A DNA stretch of 64,000 bases from Pseudoruegeria sp039972875 (GTDB lineage Bacteria > Pseudomonadota > Alphaproteobacteria > Rhodobacterales > Rhodobacteraceae), in the NCBI GenBank assembly GCA_039972875.1, contig JBDWMA010000042.1:248001-312000 (forward strand). The letters run 5' to 3'. Made by a program: the position numbers and the translations under genes. This document shows positions 37,125 through 43,794 of the stretch, piece after piece. Below the pieces are notes generated by a model. That model had not been told where the DNA came from. It searched no databases and worked only from the letters and a program-made list of their open reading frames with translations. Within the stretch, counting starts at the first letter, position 1; the number at the start of each line of letters is the position of its first letter.

Positions 37125-37154
37125 AAAAAAGGCGCTTCCTTTTACAGAAGCGCC
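37125..37154 (-). terminator. Rho-independent terminator of mrp
   Basis: On the minus strand GGCGCTTC pairs with GAAGCGCC (37147-37154 and 37131-37138), loop TGTAAAAG, followed by TTTTTT (37125-37130). It separates mrp from the dcw leader, so the dcw transcript must start downstream of it. Confidence 0.92.
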
Positions 37155-37202
37155 CAAATAGGCCCATGCATTCCCACATGCCCCATATTATCCCAAATCA
37201 GA

Positions 37203-38285
37203 TCAGGCCATTCCGCCTGCGACCAATCCTTTTGCAAGCTGCGCGTAAGCCTCAGCCATTGGTCCGTCTTGCGCTGCGATTGGTATCCCCCCATCCCCAG
37301 CCAAGCGGGTATCCAGATCCAAAGGCAATTCACCTAAAAACGGCACGCCTACCCTTTCAGCCTCGGATTTCACGCCACCATGACCAAACAGATGCGCTTC
37401 ATGTCCACAACTCGGACATATATAAGTCGACATATTTTCGATCAGACCCAAAACCGGAGTTTTCAACTTGTCAAACATATCCAGAGCCTTGCGCGCATCC
37501 AGCAGAGCGACGTCCTGCGGGGTAGAGACAACAATAGCCCCTGTAAGCTGAGTTTTTTGGCAAAGGGTTAATTGCACATCTCCTGTTCCCGGCGGGAGAT
37601 CGACGATCAAGACATCCAACTCCCCCCATTCAACCTGCCCCAACATCTGCTGCAGTGCGCCCATTAACATAGGCCCCCGCCAGACAACGGCCTGATCCGG
37701 GTCCACCATAAAGCCAATCGACATAACAGTGACGCCATGAGCTTTAAGTGGGATAATGGTTTTTCCATCTGGGGAGGCAGGCCTTTTATTCACTCCCATC
37801 ATACGAGGTTGAGACGGACCGTATATATCCGCATCAAGCAAACCAACCCTTCGCCCCTGTCGCGCCAGAGCCACAGCCAGATTACTAGAGACTGTGGACT
37901 TCCCAACGCCACCCTTTCCGGACCCAACTGCAAGGATGCGATCTACACCCGACACTTTAAGAGGCCCACTTTGTGGTTTTGGGTGTCCGCCGACCTTTAA
38001 CGTGGGTGGCGCTCCTTTTGGTGAAGCTTTTGCAGCCGGGCCATGCGCGGTTAGAACGGCAGATGTCGTTTTAACTCCAGGCAATGCTGACACAACAGCC
38101 TCGGCCTCCGCACGCACATTTGCAAGCGCCTGCGCAGCAGCCGGATCAACGGCCTCAATGACAAAACTAACCGATTCTTCTTGAACTGTGATGGCCCGTA
38201 CAAGATCTGCAGAGACGAGGTCCCCCCCCCCTGAAAGCTTTACGCCACGGAGCGCCTTGACAACATCTTCCCGCGAAATCGGCAT
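37203..38285 (-). CDS. mrp: Iron-sulfur carrier/ATPase Mrp (ApbC)
   Basis: A 360-aa protein with an N-terminal MIP18/DUF59 domain (about 1-85) and a P-loop ATPase domain with the deviant Walker A GSGKGGVGKST, plus a CPSC motif (in STYICPSCGHEAHLFG) that binds a 4Fe-4S cluster in the family. It transfers Fe-S clusters to apoproteins. The ATG at 38285 has AAAGGA about 9 bases upstream. A longer frame to 38336 has no such site. Confidence 0.94.
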   Translation of the reverse strand: MPISREDVVKALRGVKLSGGGDLVSADLVRAITVQEESVSFVIEAVDPAAAQALANVRAEAEAVVSALPGVKTTSAVLTAHGPAAKASPKGAPPTLKVGGHPKPQSGPLKVSGVDRILAVGSGKGGVGKSTVSSNLAVALARQGRRVGLLDADIYGPSQPRMMGVNKRPASPDGKTIIPLKAHGVTVMSIGFMVDPDQAVVWRGPMLMGALQQMLGQVEWGELDVLIVDLPPGTGDVQLTLCQKTQLTGAIVVSTPQDVALLDARKALDMFDKLKTPVLGLIENMSTYICPSCGHEAHLFGHGGVKSEAERVGVPFLGELPLDLDTRLAGDGGIPIAAQDGPMAEAYAQLAKGLVAGGMA

Positions 38286-38413
38286 ATTTGAGTCCTTTTT
38301 GATAATCTGAAGCATAAGTTGTGGTTTCCCACACAAAGAGCAAGGGCCGTCTTATTCGGCTGCTCAAAATCTCACCGACATGAGAACAATTTAACCGCAT
38401 TAACGTATGCATT

Positions 38414-38510
38414 TGCTGCATGGCAGCATTGACCCCTTGTGGGATTGTGCATCTGCAGCATTTCCTTACATTGATCCTTGTTAGCGCAATCGAGCACTAA
38501 CGAACATTAG
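38414..38510 (+). promoter_or_regulatory. Promoter/operator region of the DUF1127 gene and hairpin array (candidate)
   Basis: The 240 bases between mrp and the DUF1127 gene contain several symmetric elements: TGCTGC-ATG-GCAGCA (38414-38428), GTTAG-N12-CTAAC (38480-38501) and CTAA-N6-TTAG (38497-38510). CCTTGTT at 38476-38482 with CACTAA at 38495-38500 could be a heat-shock-type (RpoH) promoter, by analogy with the Rhodobacter homologue, which is RpoHI/RpoHII dependent. The boxes are weak and the call is tentative. Confidence 0.3.
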
Positions 38511-38527
38511 AACGAAGAGACGAGACA

Positions 38528-38743
38528 ATGGCAGTAGCATCAAACATCACAACCGTGAACACTGGCGCCTTTGACCGCATTGCGGCTTACTTCCGAGGCC
38601 TGAGTGTTCGCTTAGAACAACATAAAGTTTATCGCGCGACACTTTCCGAGCTGGATGTCCTGACAGATCGTGAACTTAAGGATCTGGCTCTCTCCCGTTC
38701 CGACATAAAGCGTGTTGCTTACGAAGCCGCGTACAGAGGCTAA
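38528..38743 (+). CDS. DUF1127 small protein, CcaF1-like, at the head of the hairpin array
   Basis: A 71-aa basic protein ending in a DUF1127 segment (LDVLTDRELKDLALSRSDI then VAYEAAYRG). In Rhodobacter sphaeroides a DUF1127 protein of similar size, CcaF1, is encoded directly upstream of the CcsR small RNAs, binds RNA and affects their maturation. The same order is seen here: the stop is 13 bases before the first C-loop hairpin, with no strong terminator until 39598. Co-transcription with the array is therefore likely. The RNA-binding role is inferred from the homologue. Confidence 0.88.
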   Translation: MAVASNITTVNTGAFDRIAAYFRGLSVRLEQHKVYRATLSELDVLTDRELKDLALSRSDIKRVAYEAAYRG

Positions 38744-38756
38744 GAAATTTAGTTTC

Positions 38757-38784
38757 GGGCGCTCCCCCCCTCCCTAGGAGCCCC
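38757..38784 (+). ncRNA. Leading C-loop hairpin in the DUF1127 3' UTR
   Basis: GGG(C)GCTCC pairs with GGAGC(C)CC around a loop containing CCCCCTCCCT. It is the first of 16 hairpins of this type and the only one with CCCCCUCCC instead of CUCCUCCC. It has no U-tract, so it may mark the processed 3' end of the DUF1127 message. Confidence 0.7.
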
Positions 38785-38793
38785 TGAAAAAAA

Positions 38794-38890
38794 GCGGTGG
38801 CATTCACTCCTCCTCCCGAGTGTCACCGCAAAAATACGGAGCCAAACGCTCCAGACATGCGATGGGTTCTTCTCCTCCTCCCTAGGACCC
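38794..38890 (+). ncRNA. Cuckoo/CcsR-type sRNA unit 1 (two hairpins)
   Basis: Hairpin A (38794-38829) has a 12-bp stem, GCGGTGGCATTC with GAGTGTCACCGC, and a loop with CTCCTCCTCCC. After an A-rich linker with a mini-stem GGAGC-CAAAC-GCTCC (38838-38852), hairpin B (38864-38890) pairs GGGTTC with GGACCC around a loop containing CTCCTCCTCCC. Two hairpins, both with the CCUCCUCCC motif, define the cuckoo RNA family. The anti-Shine-Dalgarno core CCUCC is exposed in both loops. Confidence 0.85.
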
Positions 38891-38900
38891 TGAGCTTACT

Positions 38901-39006
38901 TCGGTGACACCCTCTCCTCCTCCCTGGGTGTCACCGATCAAAATTTCGCGGGGCGTTCGGCGGCTCCCATCAGATACGACAGATCCTCTCCTCCCTTGGA
39001 TTTGTC
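38901..39006 (+). ncRNA. Cuckoo/CcsR-type sRNA unit 2 (two hairpins)
   Basis: Hairpin A (38901-38937) is a perfect 12-bp stem, TCGGTGACACCC with GGGTGTCACCGA, loop with CTCCTCCTCCC. The linker is AAAATTTCGCGGGG and a G-rich stretch. Hairpin B (38978-39006) pairs GACAGATCC with GGATTTGTC (one G-U pair), loop TCTCCTCCCTT. It is the most divergent unit in primary sequence, yet the same shape and loops are kept. Confidence 0.85.
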
Positions 39007-39012
39007 GGCATG

Positions 39013-39116
39013 GCGACGGTGCTTTCCTCCTCCCTAGCACCGTCGCTCCAAAAATACGGAGCCTATGCTCCAAACTGTTACGACCGGCCTCTCTCCTCCT
39101 CCCTGAGGCCAGCCGT
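39013..39116 (+). ncRNA. Cuckoo/CcsR-type sRNA unit 3 (two hairpins)
   Basis: Hairpin A (39013-39046) is a perfect 11-bp stem, GCGACGGTGCT with AGCACCGTCGC, loop TTCCTCCTCCCT. The linker AAAAATAC carries the mini-stem GGAGC-CTAT-GCTCC (39058-39071). Hairpin B (39080-39116) pairs GGCCTC with GAGGCC, extended by ACG/CGT, loop TCTCCTCCTCCCT. This unit opens the first copy of the 220-bp tandem duplication. Confidence 0.87.
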
Positions 39117-39121
39117 GAAAA

Positions 39122-39228
39122 TGCGGTGGCTCCGCTCCTCCCTAGGGGCCACCGCACAAAAATTCCCGGCCACGGTCGGACATGAACATTTGCGTGCGGT
39201 CTCGCTCCTCCCCTGAGGCCCACGCAAA
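39122..39228 (+). ncRNA. Cuckoo/CcsR-type sRNA unit 4 (two hairpins)
   Basis: Hairpin A (39122-39156) pairs TGCGGTGGCTCC with GGGGCCACCGCA, loop GCTCCTCCCTA. Hairpin B (39189-39228) pairs TTTGCGTG with CACGCAAA and GGTCTC with GAGGCC, with one bulged C, loop GCTCCTCCCCT. The linker is ACAAAAATTCCCGG and ends in a weak C/G stem. The loops here carry the shorter CUCCUCCC form. Confidence 0.85.
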
Positions 39229-39232
39229 CTGA

Positions 39233-39336
39233 GCGACGGTGCTTTCCTCCTCCCTAGCGCCGTCGCTCCAAAAATACGGAGCCTATGCTCCAAACTGTTA
39301 CGACCGGCCTCTCTCCTCCTCCCTGAGGTCAGCCGT
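39233..39336 (+). ncRNA. Cuckoo/CcsR-type sRNA unit 5 (copy of unit 3)
   Basis: Nearly identical to unit 3, offset 220 bases. Hairpin A is 39233-39266, the mini-stem 39278-39291 and hairpin B 39300-39336. The two point differences seen (A to G in the 3' arm of hairpin A, C to T in the 3' arm of hairpin B) both convert a Watson-Crick pair to a G-U pair, so both stems still form. Confidence 0.87.
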
Positions 39337-39340
39337 GAAA

Positions 39341-39443
39341 TGCGGTGGCTCCGCTCCTCCCTAGGCGCCACCGCACAAAAAATCCCGGCCATAGTCGGGC
39401 ACGTGTTACGCGCGGTCTCGCTCCTCCCCTGAGACCCACGTAA
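39341..39443 (+). ncRNA. Cuckoo/CcsR-type sRNA unit 6 (copy of unit 4)
   Basis: Hairpin A (39341-39375) has the same 5' arm and loop as unit 4, with one mismatch near the loop. The linker is ACAAAAAATCCCGG with CCCG-GCCATAGT-CGGG (39384-39399). Hairpin B (39406-39443) differs from unit 4 by a compensatory change: a G-C pair became A-T (TTGCG/CGCAA to TTACG/CGTAA). In the upper stem a G-U pair became A-T (GAGGCC to GAGACC). Confidence 0.86.
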
Positions 39444-39446
39444 ATT

Positions 39447-39551
39447 GAAAGACGACGCTCTCCTCCTCCCTGCGTCGTCTTTCCAAAAAAAGTCAGAACC
39501 TCTTGAGGTTCTATTCATTCCGCGGGCCATCTCCTCCTCCCTTGGTACGCG
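39447..39551 (+). ncRNA. Cuckoo/CcsR-type sRNA unit 7 (two hairpins)
   Basis: Hairpin A (39447-39483) is a perfect 12-bp stem, GAAAGACGACGC with GCGTCGTCTTTC, loop TCTCCTCCTCCCT. The linker CAAAAAAAGTC holds a perfect 7-bp mini-stem AGAACCT-CTTG-AGGTTCT (39495-39512) with a CUUG tetraloop. Hairpin B (39521-39551) pairs CGCGGGCCA with TGGTACGCG (one mismatch, one G-U), loop TCTCCTCCTCCCT. Confidence 0.85.
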
Positions 39552-39560
39552 CGAAATAGA

Positions 39561-39598
39561 ACGGCGACGCTCACCTCCCTGAGCGCCGCCGTTTTTTT
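39561..39598 (+). terminator. Rho-independent terminator of the array, with a C-rich loop
   Basis: ACGGCGACGCTC (39561-39572) pairs with GAGCGCCGCCGT (39581-39592), with one mismatch, around the loop ACCTCCCT, followed by seven T residues (39592-39598). The terminator itself exposes a CCUCCC loop, making it the 16th hairpin of the series. It is the first good terminator after the DUF1127 gene. The 129 bases from 39599 to 39727 show nothing further. Confidence 0.93.
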
Positions 39599-39727
39599 AT
39601 GTTTTAGGTTTTGAATGGCAACCACACTATACGCCCCGTCCTAACGATGGTTTCAAAACAATTCGTTTTGCGGGATGTGCAGCGGGTTGAAAGACACTCA
39701 ATCAGTCAAAAGAGTCGCGATTTTTGA

Positions 39728-40483
39728 TTACTCACCGCTAAAGGGTGGAATTTCGATAACGACGTCAGCAAGGCGATCCAGAGCATTGAGATAAGAGAGC
39801 CCTCGCTCAAAATGCCCCGTTCGCAAAAACGCTTCGGTCTGCACAATCGACATCGGACTATTCATCATAAATGTGTGGGTGACGGGTAGAACAATATGTT
39901 CTTTCATGCCCTTAACACGTGTGGATTCCACAGAAACTTTGCCATCATTTGGCCCATCTATAATCGCGGAATACACCGGATTTAGGGTGCGATCCCCTGC
40001 AATTATACCAAGTTCGAAAGAGGCCATCCCCAATTTGTTTGGAACAGAATCTGCCTCTGTCCCCAATTGCAGTCCCGCAGGGCCGTTCAGCCATTCAAAC
40101 GGTTCAAGATCCCCAAAGGCATCGACCAATTCAGATCCCTGGTTGGGTGGTCCCAACATAACCACACGCCCCATATTCTGAGGACGGTTCTCAGCCAACC
40201 ATGCGCGGACCAATATCCCCCCCATAGAGTGGGTTACAAAATGGGTACGTGCCGATTTACATCGCTTAACGGCGTCAGGCACTGCATATTCCACCAAAGT
40301 CTGAATGGACGCTTTGGTGGAAGGATAACCATCGTTTACCGTTTGATATCCCATGGCTTTCAAGGATTTCTCCATGACGACCATCGAGGACGGGCCGCGC
40401 GCAAGCCCATGGAGTAGAACAACACAATCTGCTGCCACGGTCTGAGGCGTAAGTAAGACGATTAAGCTAAGTTGTTTCCACAT
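39728..40483 (-). CDS. Exported alpha/beta hydrolase (lipase-like)
   Basis: A 251-aa protein with an N-terminal signal peptide (MWKQLSLIVLLTPQTVAA) and an alpha/beta hydrolase fold. The oxyanion-type VVLLHGLARGPSSM is near the start, and the nucleophile elbow is in VTHSMGGILVRAW (GxSxG written HSMGG). It is likely a periplasmic or secreted esterase/lipase. I chose the ATG at 40483, since the signal peptide starts there. The frame upstream to 40519 adds 12 residues with no support. Confidence 0.83.
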   Translation of the reverse strand: MWKQLSLIVLLTPQTVAADCVVLLHGLARGPSSMVVMEKSLKAMGYQTVNDGYPSTKASIQTLVEYAVPDAVKRCKSARTHFVTHSMGGILVRAWLAENRPQNMGRVVMLGPPNQGSELVDAFGDLEPFEWLNGPAGLQLGTEADSVPNKLGMASFELGIIAGDRTLNPVYSAIIDGPNDGKVSVESTRVKGMKEHIVLPVTHTFMMNSPMSIVQTEAFLRTGHFERGLSYLNALDRLADVVIEIPPFSGE

Positions 40484-40532
40484 GATAAAAAGATAGGGAC
40501 GCCCCCCTATACCGCACAAGACCTACTTTTGG

Positions 40533-41378
40533 TTATTTATGGGCGTCACGTTTTATCAAAGAAATAAGAACTCCGGATACAACCAAAATAGCTGCGATCC
40601 AAAACCGTTGGTCTGGTGCTTCTGCCAAGAAGACCATCCCACCTGCCATTGCAATTATCGGCACAGTTAACTGGGCCACAGCCGCAACCGTTGCTTCTAA
40701 CCTTGGTAAAATCGCATACCAAAGTGCATAGCCAAGACCGGATGTTACCGCGCCAGACAATATCGCAAGGATCGCGCCTCCAGCGGTAATATATTGCCCA
40801 GCAGCAAGCACAAAAACCACAGCCACAAAAGCAACCGCATAGTTAAAATTCAAGGCTGTTGCCGTCAACGGATCTGCCGCCATTTGTCCCCGCAACGAAT
40901 AGACACCCCACCCCACGGCGGCTGGGATCATCAAAGCGGCCCCAAACAAAGAAGGCGCACTCCCCCCACCTGATGGCCAGAGCAAATAAACAAGCCCCGC
41001 AAAGGCAATCCCCGCCCCCAACCAACGTGTTTTAGGAACGCGGTTGCCACGTACAATCGCACCCGCAAACATGGTCACCTGCACAACACCAAATAAGATC
41101 AGCGCGCCAATGCCCGCATCAAGCGTCACATAGGCGTAGGAAAACCCGATCATATAAATGACCAACGAAAGGACGGCCCAGTGATCCGGGCGGCTTCGTA
41201 AATTTGCCCCATTGCCACGCAGGACGACCAACACACTCAGCATTGCCGCGCCGGCAATTGTGCGGATCAACGCAAAACTGGCGGGGTCGATCGCCGCTCC
41301 AGCTAAAGCCAATCGGTTCAACACTGAATTACCAGCAAAAGCGATCATCGTTAAAACGGTTAACAACAATAGGTGCAT
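40533..41378 (-). CDS. EamA/DMT family transporter
   Basis: A 281-aa inner membrane protein of about ten helices made of two EamA repeats, of the drug/metabolite transporter superfamily. Typical segments are AFAGNSVLNRLAL at the start, SFALIRTIAGAAML, and a C-terminal GxxLI helix (AAILVVSGVLISLI). The substrate is unknown. It starts 4 bases after the GNAT gene, so the two are probably co-transcribed. Confidence 0.88.
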   Translation of the reverse strand: MHLLLLTVLTMIAFAGNSVLNRLALAGAAIDPASFALIRTIAGAAMLSVLVVLRGNGANLRSRPDHWAVLSLVIYMIGFSYAYVTLDAGIGALILFGVVQVTMFAGAIVRGNRVPKTRWLGAGIAFAGLVYLLWPSGGGSAPSLFGAALMIPAAVGWGVYSLRGQMAADPLTATALNFNYAVAFVAVVFVLAAGQYITAGGAILAILSGAVTSGLGYALWYAILPRLEATVAAVAQLTVPIIAMAGGMVFLAEAPDQRFWIAAILVVSGVLISLIKRDAHK

Positions 41379-41382
41379 TGAG

Positions 41383-41871
41383 TTATTCTTCCATTTGGGA
41401 AAAAGCGTCGGGATACATCAGTTTGGCTGCAACCGCACCGCGATCAGTTTTTAGCCAGCACAGAGCTGTGGATTCCGAAGGGTATGGTGTGATTAAATTC
41501 GCGGCGTTCGCCACTGAAAACCCAAAACGCTCATACAAGGCCGGGGCACCCAGAACAACAATTGCATCCCATCCCAAGTGTGTGGCCCGCTGCTTAACTT
41601 CTTTGATCAAGGCCCCGCCAATACCAGATCGATGATGTGCCGGGGCCACTGCCAAAGGTGCAAGCACCAACCAGCCGTCCGGGGCTAAAAACTGCGACAA
41701 TACGATGTGTCCGACAACCATCGAATCCTGTACGGCCACGAGTTCGCACACAAGCTGCTGGTCCCGTCGCAATATATCGCACAGATGAGCCTCAGCGACT
41801 TGTCCAAAGGCATCAAGGATCACGGCATCTATGGCCGGAAAGTCATCTGAGGTGGCGCTTCGAATCTCCAT
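41383..41871 (-). CDS. GNAT family N-acetyltransferase
   Basis: A 162-aa acetyltransferase. The acetyl-CoA loop is in VAPAHHRSGIGGALIKEV (Q/R-x-x-G-x-G/A pattern) near residues 75-92, and VLGAPALYERFGF follows. The pattern with YERFGF is common to predicted N-acetyltransferases of the YhbS type. The substrate is unknown. It lies between an MFS gene (9 bases upstream) and EamA. Confidence 0.88.
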   Translation of the reverse strand: MEIRSATSDDFPAIDAVILDAFGQVAEAHLCDILRRDQQLVCELVAVQDSMVVGHIVLSQFLAPDGWLVLAPLAVAPAHHRSGIGGALIKEVKQRATHLGWDAIVVLGAPALYERFGFSVANAANLITPYPSESTALCWLKTDRGAVAAKLMYPDAFSQMEE

Positions 41872-41880
41872 GAAACGGGT

Positions 41881-43158
41881 CTAACATGGTTCTTGATCCG
41901 GGACATCTTCACGATGCCTTGTGTCACCTTTTGGCTCAGTTATTCGCAACAAAACGACTATTGCCGCACATTTTAACACGCACGGAAAAACAGCATAGCA
42001 AAACGTCAGCACCCCCAAAGCGGTTGCTGTGTTTTCACCCGATGGGACAAATCCCACTCGATCCAAAATAGGTAAAACAAGCCCAGCGACAAGGGCCAAA
42101 GAGGCTTTGGCCGCAAATGACCAGAGAGCAAAAGCCATTCCCTCGGATACACCTTCTTGATCCACCGTCACAGAAAACAGAGCAGGCAGCAGTACCATAT
42201 CTGCGCCCAACGCTAAGCCTGAGGTCAAACAAATCACGGCAAACCAACTGACCTGCCCTTCTCCTAAAAGGGCTGCCCCTGTAAAACTGAGAATCGACAA
42301 AATCATCGCCGGAACCAAGATATGTTTTGCGCCAAATCGCTGACCAAGTTTTGACCATATCGGCGCAGATAGACCGACCGCAGCAAAGAACACCAACAAG
42401 AAAGGGCCTGCCAAGTTTGCAAGCTTCAACCGATCTTCGACAAAAAATAGAAACAAAGTTGACGTCGCGGCCACGGGCATCGCATTCAAAAACCCGAGCA
42501 ATAACAATTGCCTGATGCGCCCATCTCCAAGGGCAGACATAACAGAGCTCTGTTGATCATGTTTAAGGTGCGGTTTGGCCTTTCCTTGTGGCCAAATGGG
42601 ATGCATCAACCATACCGCAACCAGAACGCATACAACGAATCCAATTGCGAAAAGGCGAAACGCCTTATCGGCATTCAAAGTTATTCCCAAGAGGGTTGGA
42701 ATAATCGCGGCCAACAAAATGCCGATAACGGTGCCTGCCTCTCTCACCCCGGCCAAACGATAATGGGCAGCGGCCCCTTGCCCTGATAGAACACGAACGC
42801 CTTGCCCATAATACAGAATGGTCAGAAGACTAAAGCAGGTAAAGACAACAGCCAGCGCCCCAGCCAACCAAAGGGCGACGTGGGTCGTTGGGGTCCAGCC
42901 AAACACCGCATAAAACCCACCCGCCAATCCAATGGCACCGAAAATGGCAAGCGCCTGTCGATTGAGACCTGGACGGTCTGCGATCCAACCCAATGCTGGG
43001 TCCTGAAGGAAATCGAAAAGGCGCAAGCCCAATAAAATGGCACCCAATGTTGCCAAGGGCAGTTCAAGCTCAACGCTGACAAAACGCGGTAGATGAATGT
43101 AAAGTGGGACTCCCGCGGCTGATAGGACAACGGCAAATGCAGCAAACCGTGCATGCAT
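41881..43158 (-). CDS. MFS transporter, GPH/MFS_2 type
   Basis: A 425-aa protein with about 12 predicted helices. The loop LRLFDFLQDPALGWIADR near residues 45-65 contains the D-P-x-x-G-x-x-x-D motif of glycoside-pentoside-hexuronide and related cation symporters. The second half has the matching pattern. The substrate cannot be told. It starts exactly after the stop of the CHI-like gene. Confidence 0.86.
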   Translation of the reverse strand: MHARFAAFAVVLSAAGVPLYIHLPRFVSVELELPLATLGAILLGLRLFDFLQDPALGWIADRPGLNRQALAIFGAIGLAGGFYAVFGWTPTTHVALWLAGALAVVFTCFSLLTILYYGQGVRVLSGQGAAAHYRLAGVREAGTVIGILLAAIIPTLLGITLNADKAFRLFAIGFVVCVLVAVWLMHPIWPQGKAKPHLKHDQQSSVMSALGDGRIRQLLLLGFLNAMPVAATSTLFLFFVEDRLKLANLAGPFLLVFFAAVGLSAPIWSKLGQRFGAKHILVPAMILSILSFTGAALLGEGQVSWFAVICLTSGLALGADMVLLPALFSVTVDQEGVSEGMAFALWSFAAKASLALVAGLVLPILDRVGFVPSGENTATALGVLTFCYAVFPCVLKCAAIVVLLRITEPKGDTRHREDVPDQEPC

Positions 43159-43707
43159 CTAGCTTTGACCGCGCAATTGACGAGAGAGGTTCGGATCTCT
43201 GGATTGATCCGATAACCAGATTCCCATGATGCGATCGCGAATGCCCGGATGGCTCAATGAACAGCGCAACGCACCATTTCGCCAAAATTCTACGACGCTT
43301 TGCCCTCTTGGTATTGCTGAATACCGGTCTCCTTCTTTGACCGATAGAAAACAATCGTTCAGTTTTTCTGCAATCTCAGCATGATCTGCCCGTTTACCTT
43401 CCATCCGGCGCATCTCTCGAAGTGTCGCCTTGATCAAAGTGCTCCCTTTTATGGAGCGTTCATAAACCAGCGCGAGGCTATAGGGCTGATCCACCTCAAA
43501 ATCCGCACCGCCCTCGGTAAAAAGCTGCGCCCGGTACAATTCTGCCCCCAACAAACGGAAACTGGCCTCACCGATAGGTTCAGCTGCTCGAAGCCGTTTG
43601 GTAATCTCTGAAGGGGCTGCAATCGCGGCCCCGACCGTCATGAAAATCAGTAAAACCAAAGATACCCCTAAAGGGGTCAAGTTAGGATAAAATCTCAATC
43701 GATGCAT
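43159..43707 (-). CDS. Exported chalcone-isomerase-like domain protein
   Basis: A 182-aa protein with an N-terminal signal peptide (hydrophobic 12-31, ending AIAA). The mature part resembles the bacterial chalcone-isomerase-like family (GEASFRLLGAELYRAQLF, YSLALVYERSIKGSTLI, and a C-terminal GIWLSDQS). These bacterial homologues bind hydrophobic ligands and are not known to be true isomerases. The ATG has GGAG about 9 bases upstream. It heads the minus-strand run CHI-MFS-GNAT-EamA. Confidence 0.78.
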   Translation of the reverse strand: MHRLRFYPNLTPLGVSLVLLIFMTVGAAIAAPSEITKRLRAAEPIGEASFRLLGAELYRAQLFTEGGADFEVDQPYSLALVYERSIKGSTLIKATLREMRRMEGKRADHAEIAEKLNDCFLSVKEGDRYSAIPRGQSVVEFWRNGALRCSLSHPGIRDRIMGIWLSDQSRDPNLSRQLRGQS

Positions 43708-43794
43708 GATGGGCTCCTGATGAAAAGAAAATCATCAGTGACTCTTACGTCTTAGCCTCCCAACTGGATCACAATCAGCCAACTGTCTCGCCCA

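Larger units (their letters stand above)
39013..39446 (+). repeat. Tandem duplication of a 220-bp segment (sRNA units 3-4 and 5-6)
   Basis: 39013-39232 and 39233-39446 start with the same bases, and the first ~150 positions differ by only a few substitutions and one deleted A. The last ~60 bases, covering the linker and hairpin B of units 4 and 6, are more diverged. The duplication doubled two complete two-hairpin units, which shows how the array grows. Confidence 0.9.

Noticed and set aside
39078..39530. Open frame of 150 aa on the minus strand across the hairpin array (and several shorter ones on both strands, e.g. 38882-39223, 38904-39185)
   Set aside because: They result from repeated GC-rich hairpins. 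The products repeat the same low-complexity Arg/Ser-rich words with no ribosome site, while the RNA structure explains the sequence fully.
38757..39598. CRISPR-like array
   Set aside because: The recurring part is a short C-rich loop inside stems of differing sequence. There is no constant direct repeat with unique spacers of fixed length, and no cas genes are present.
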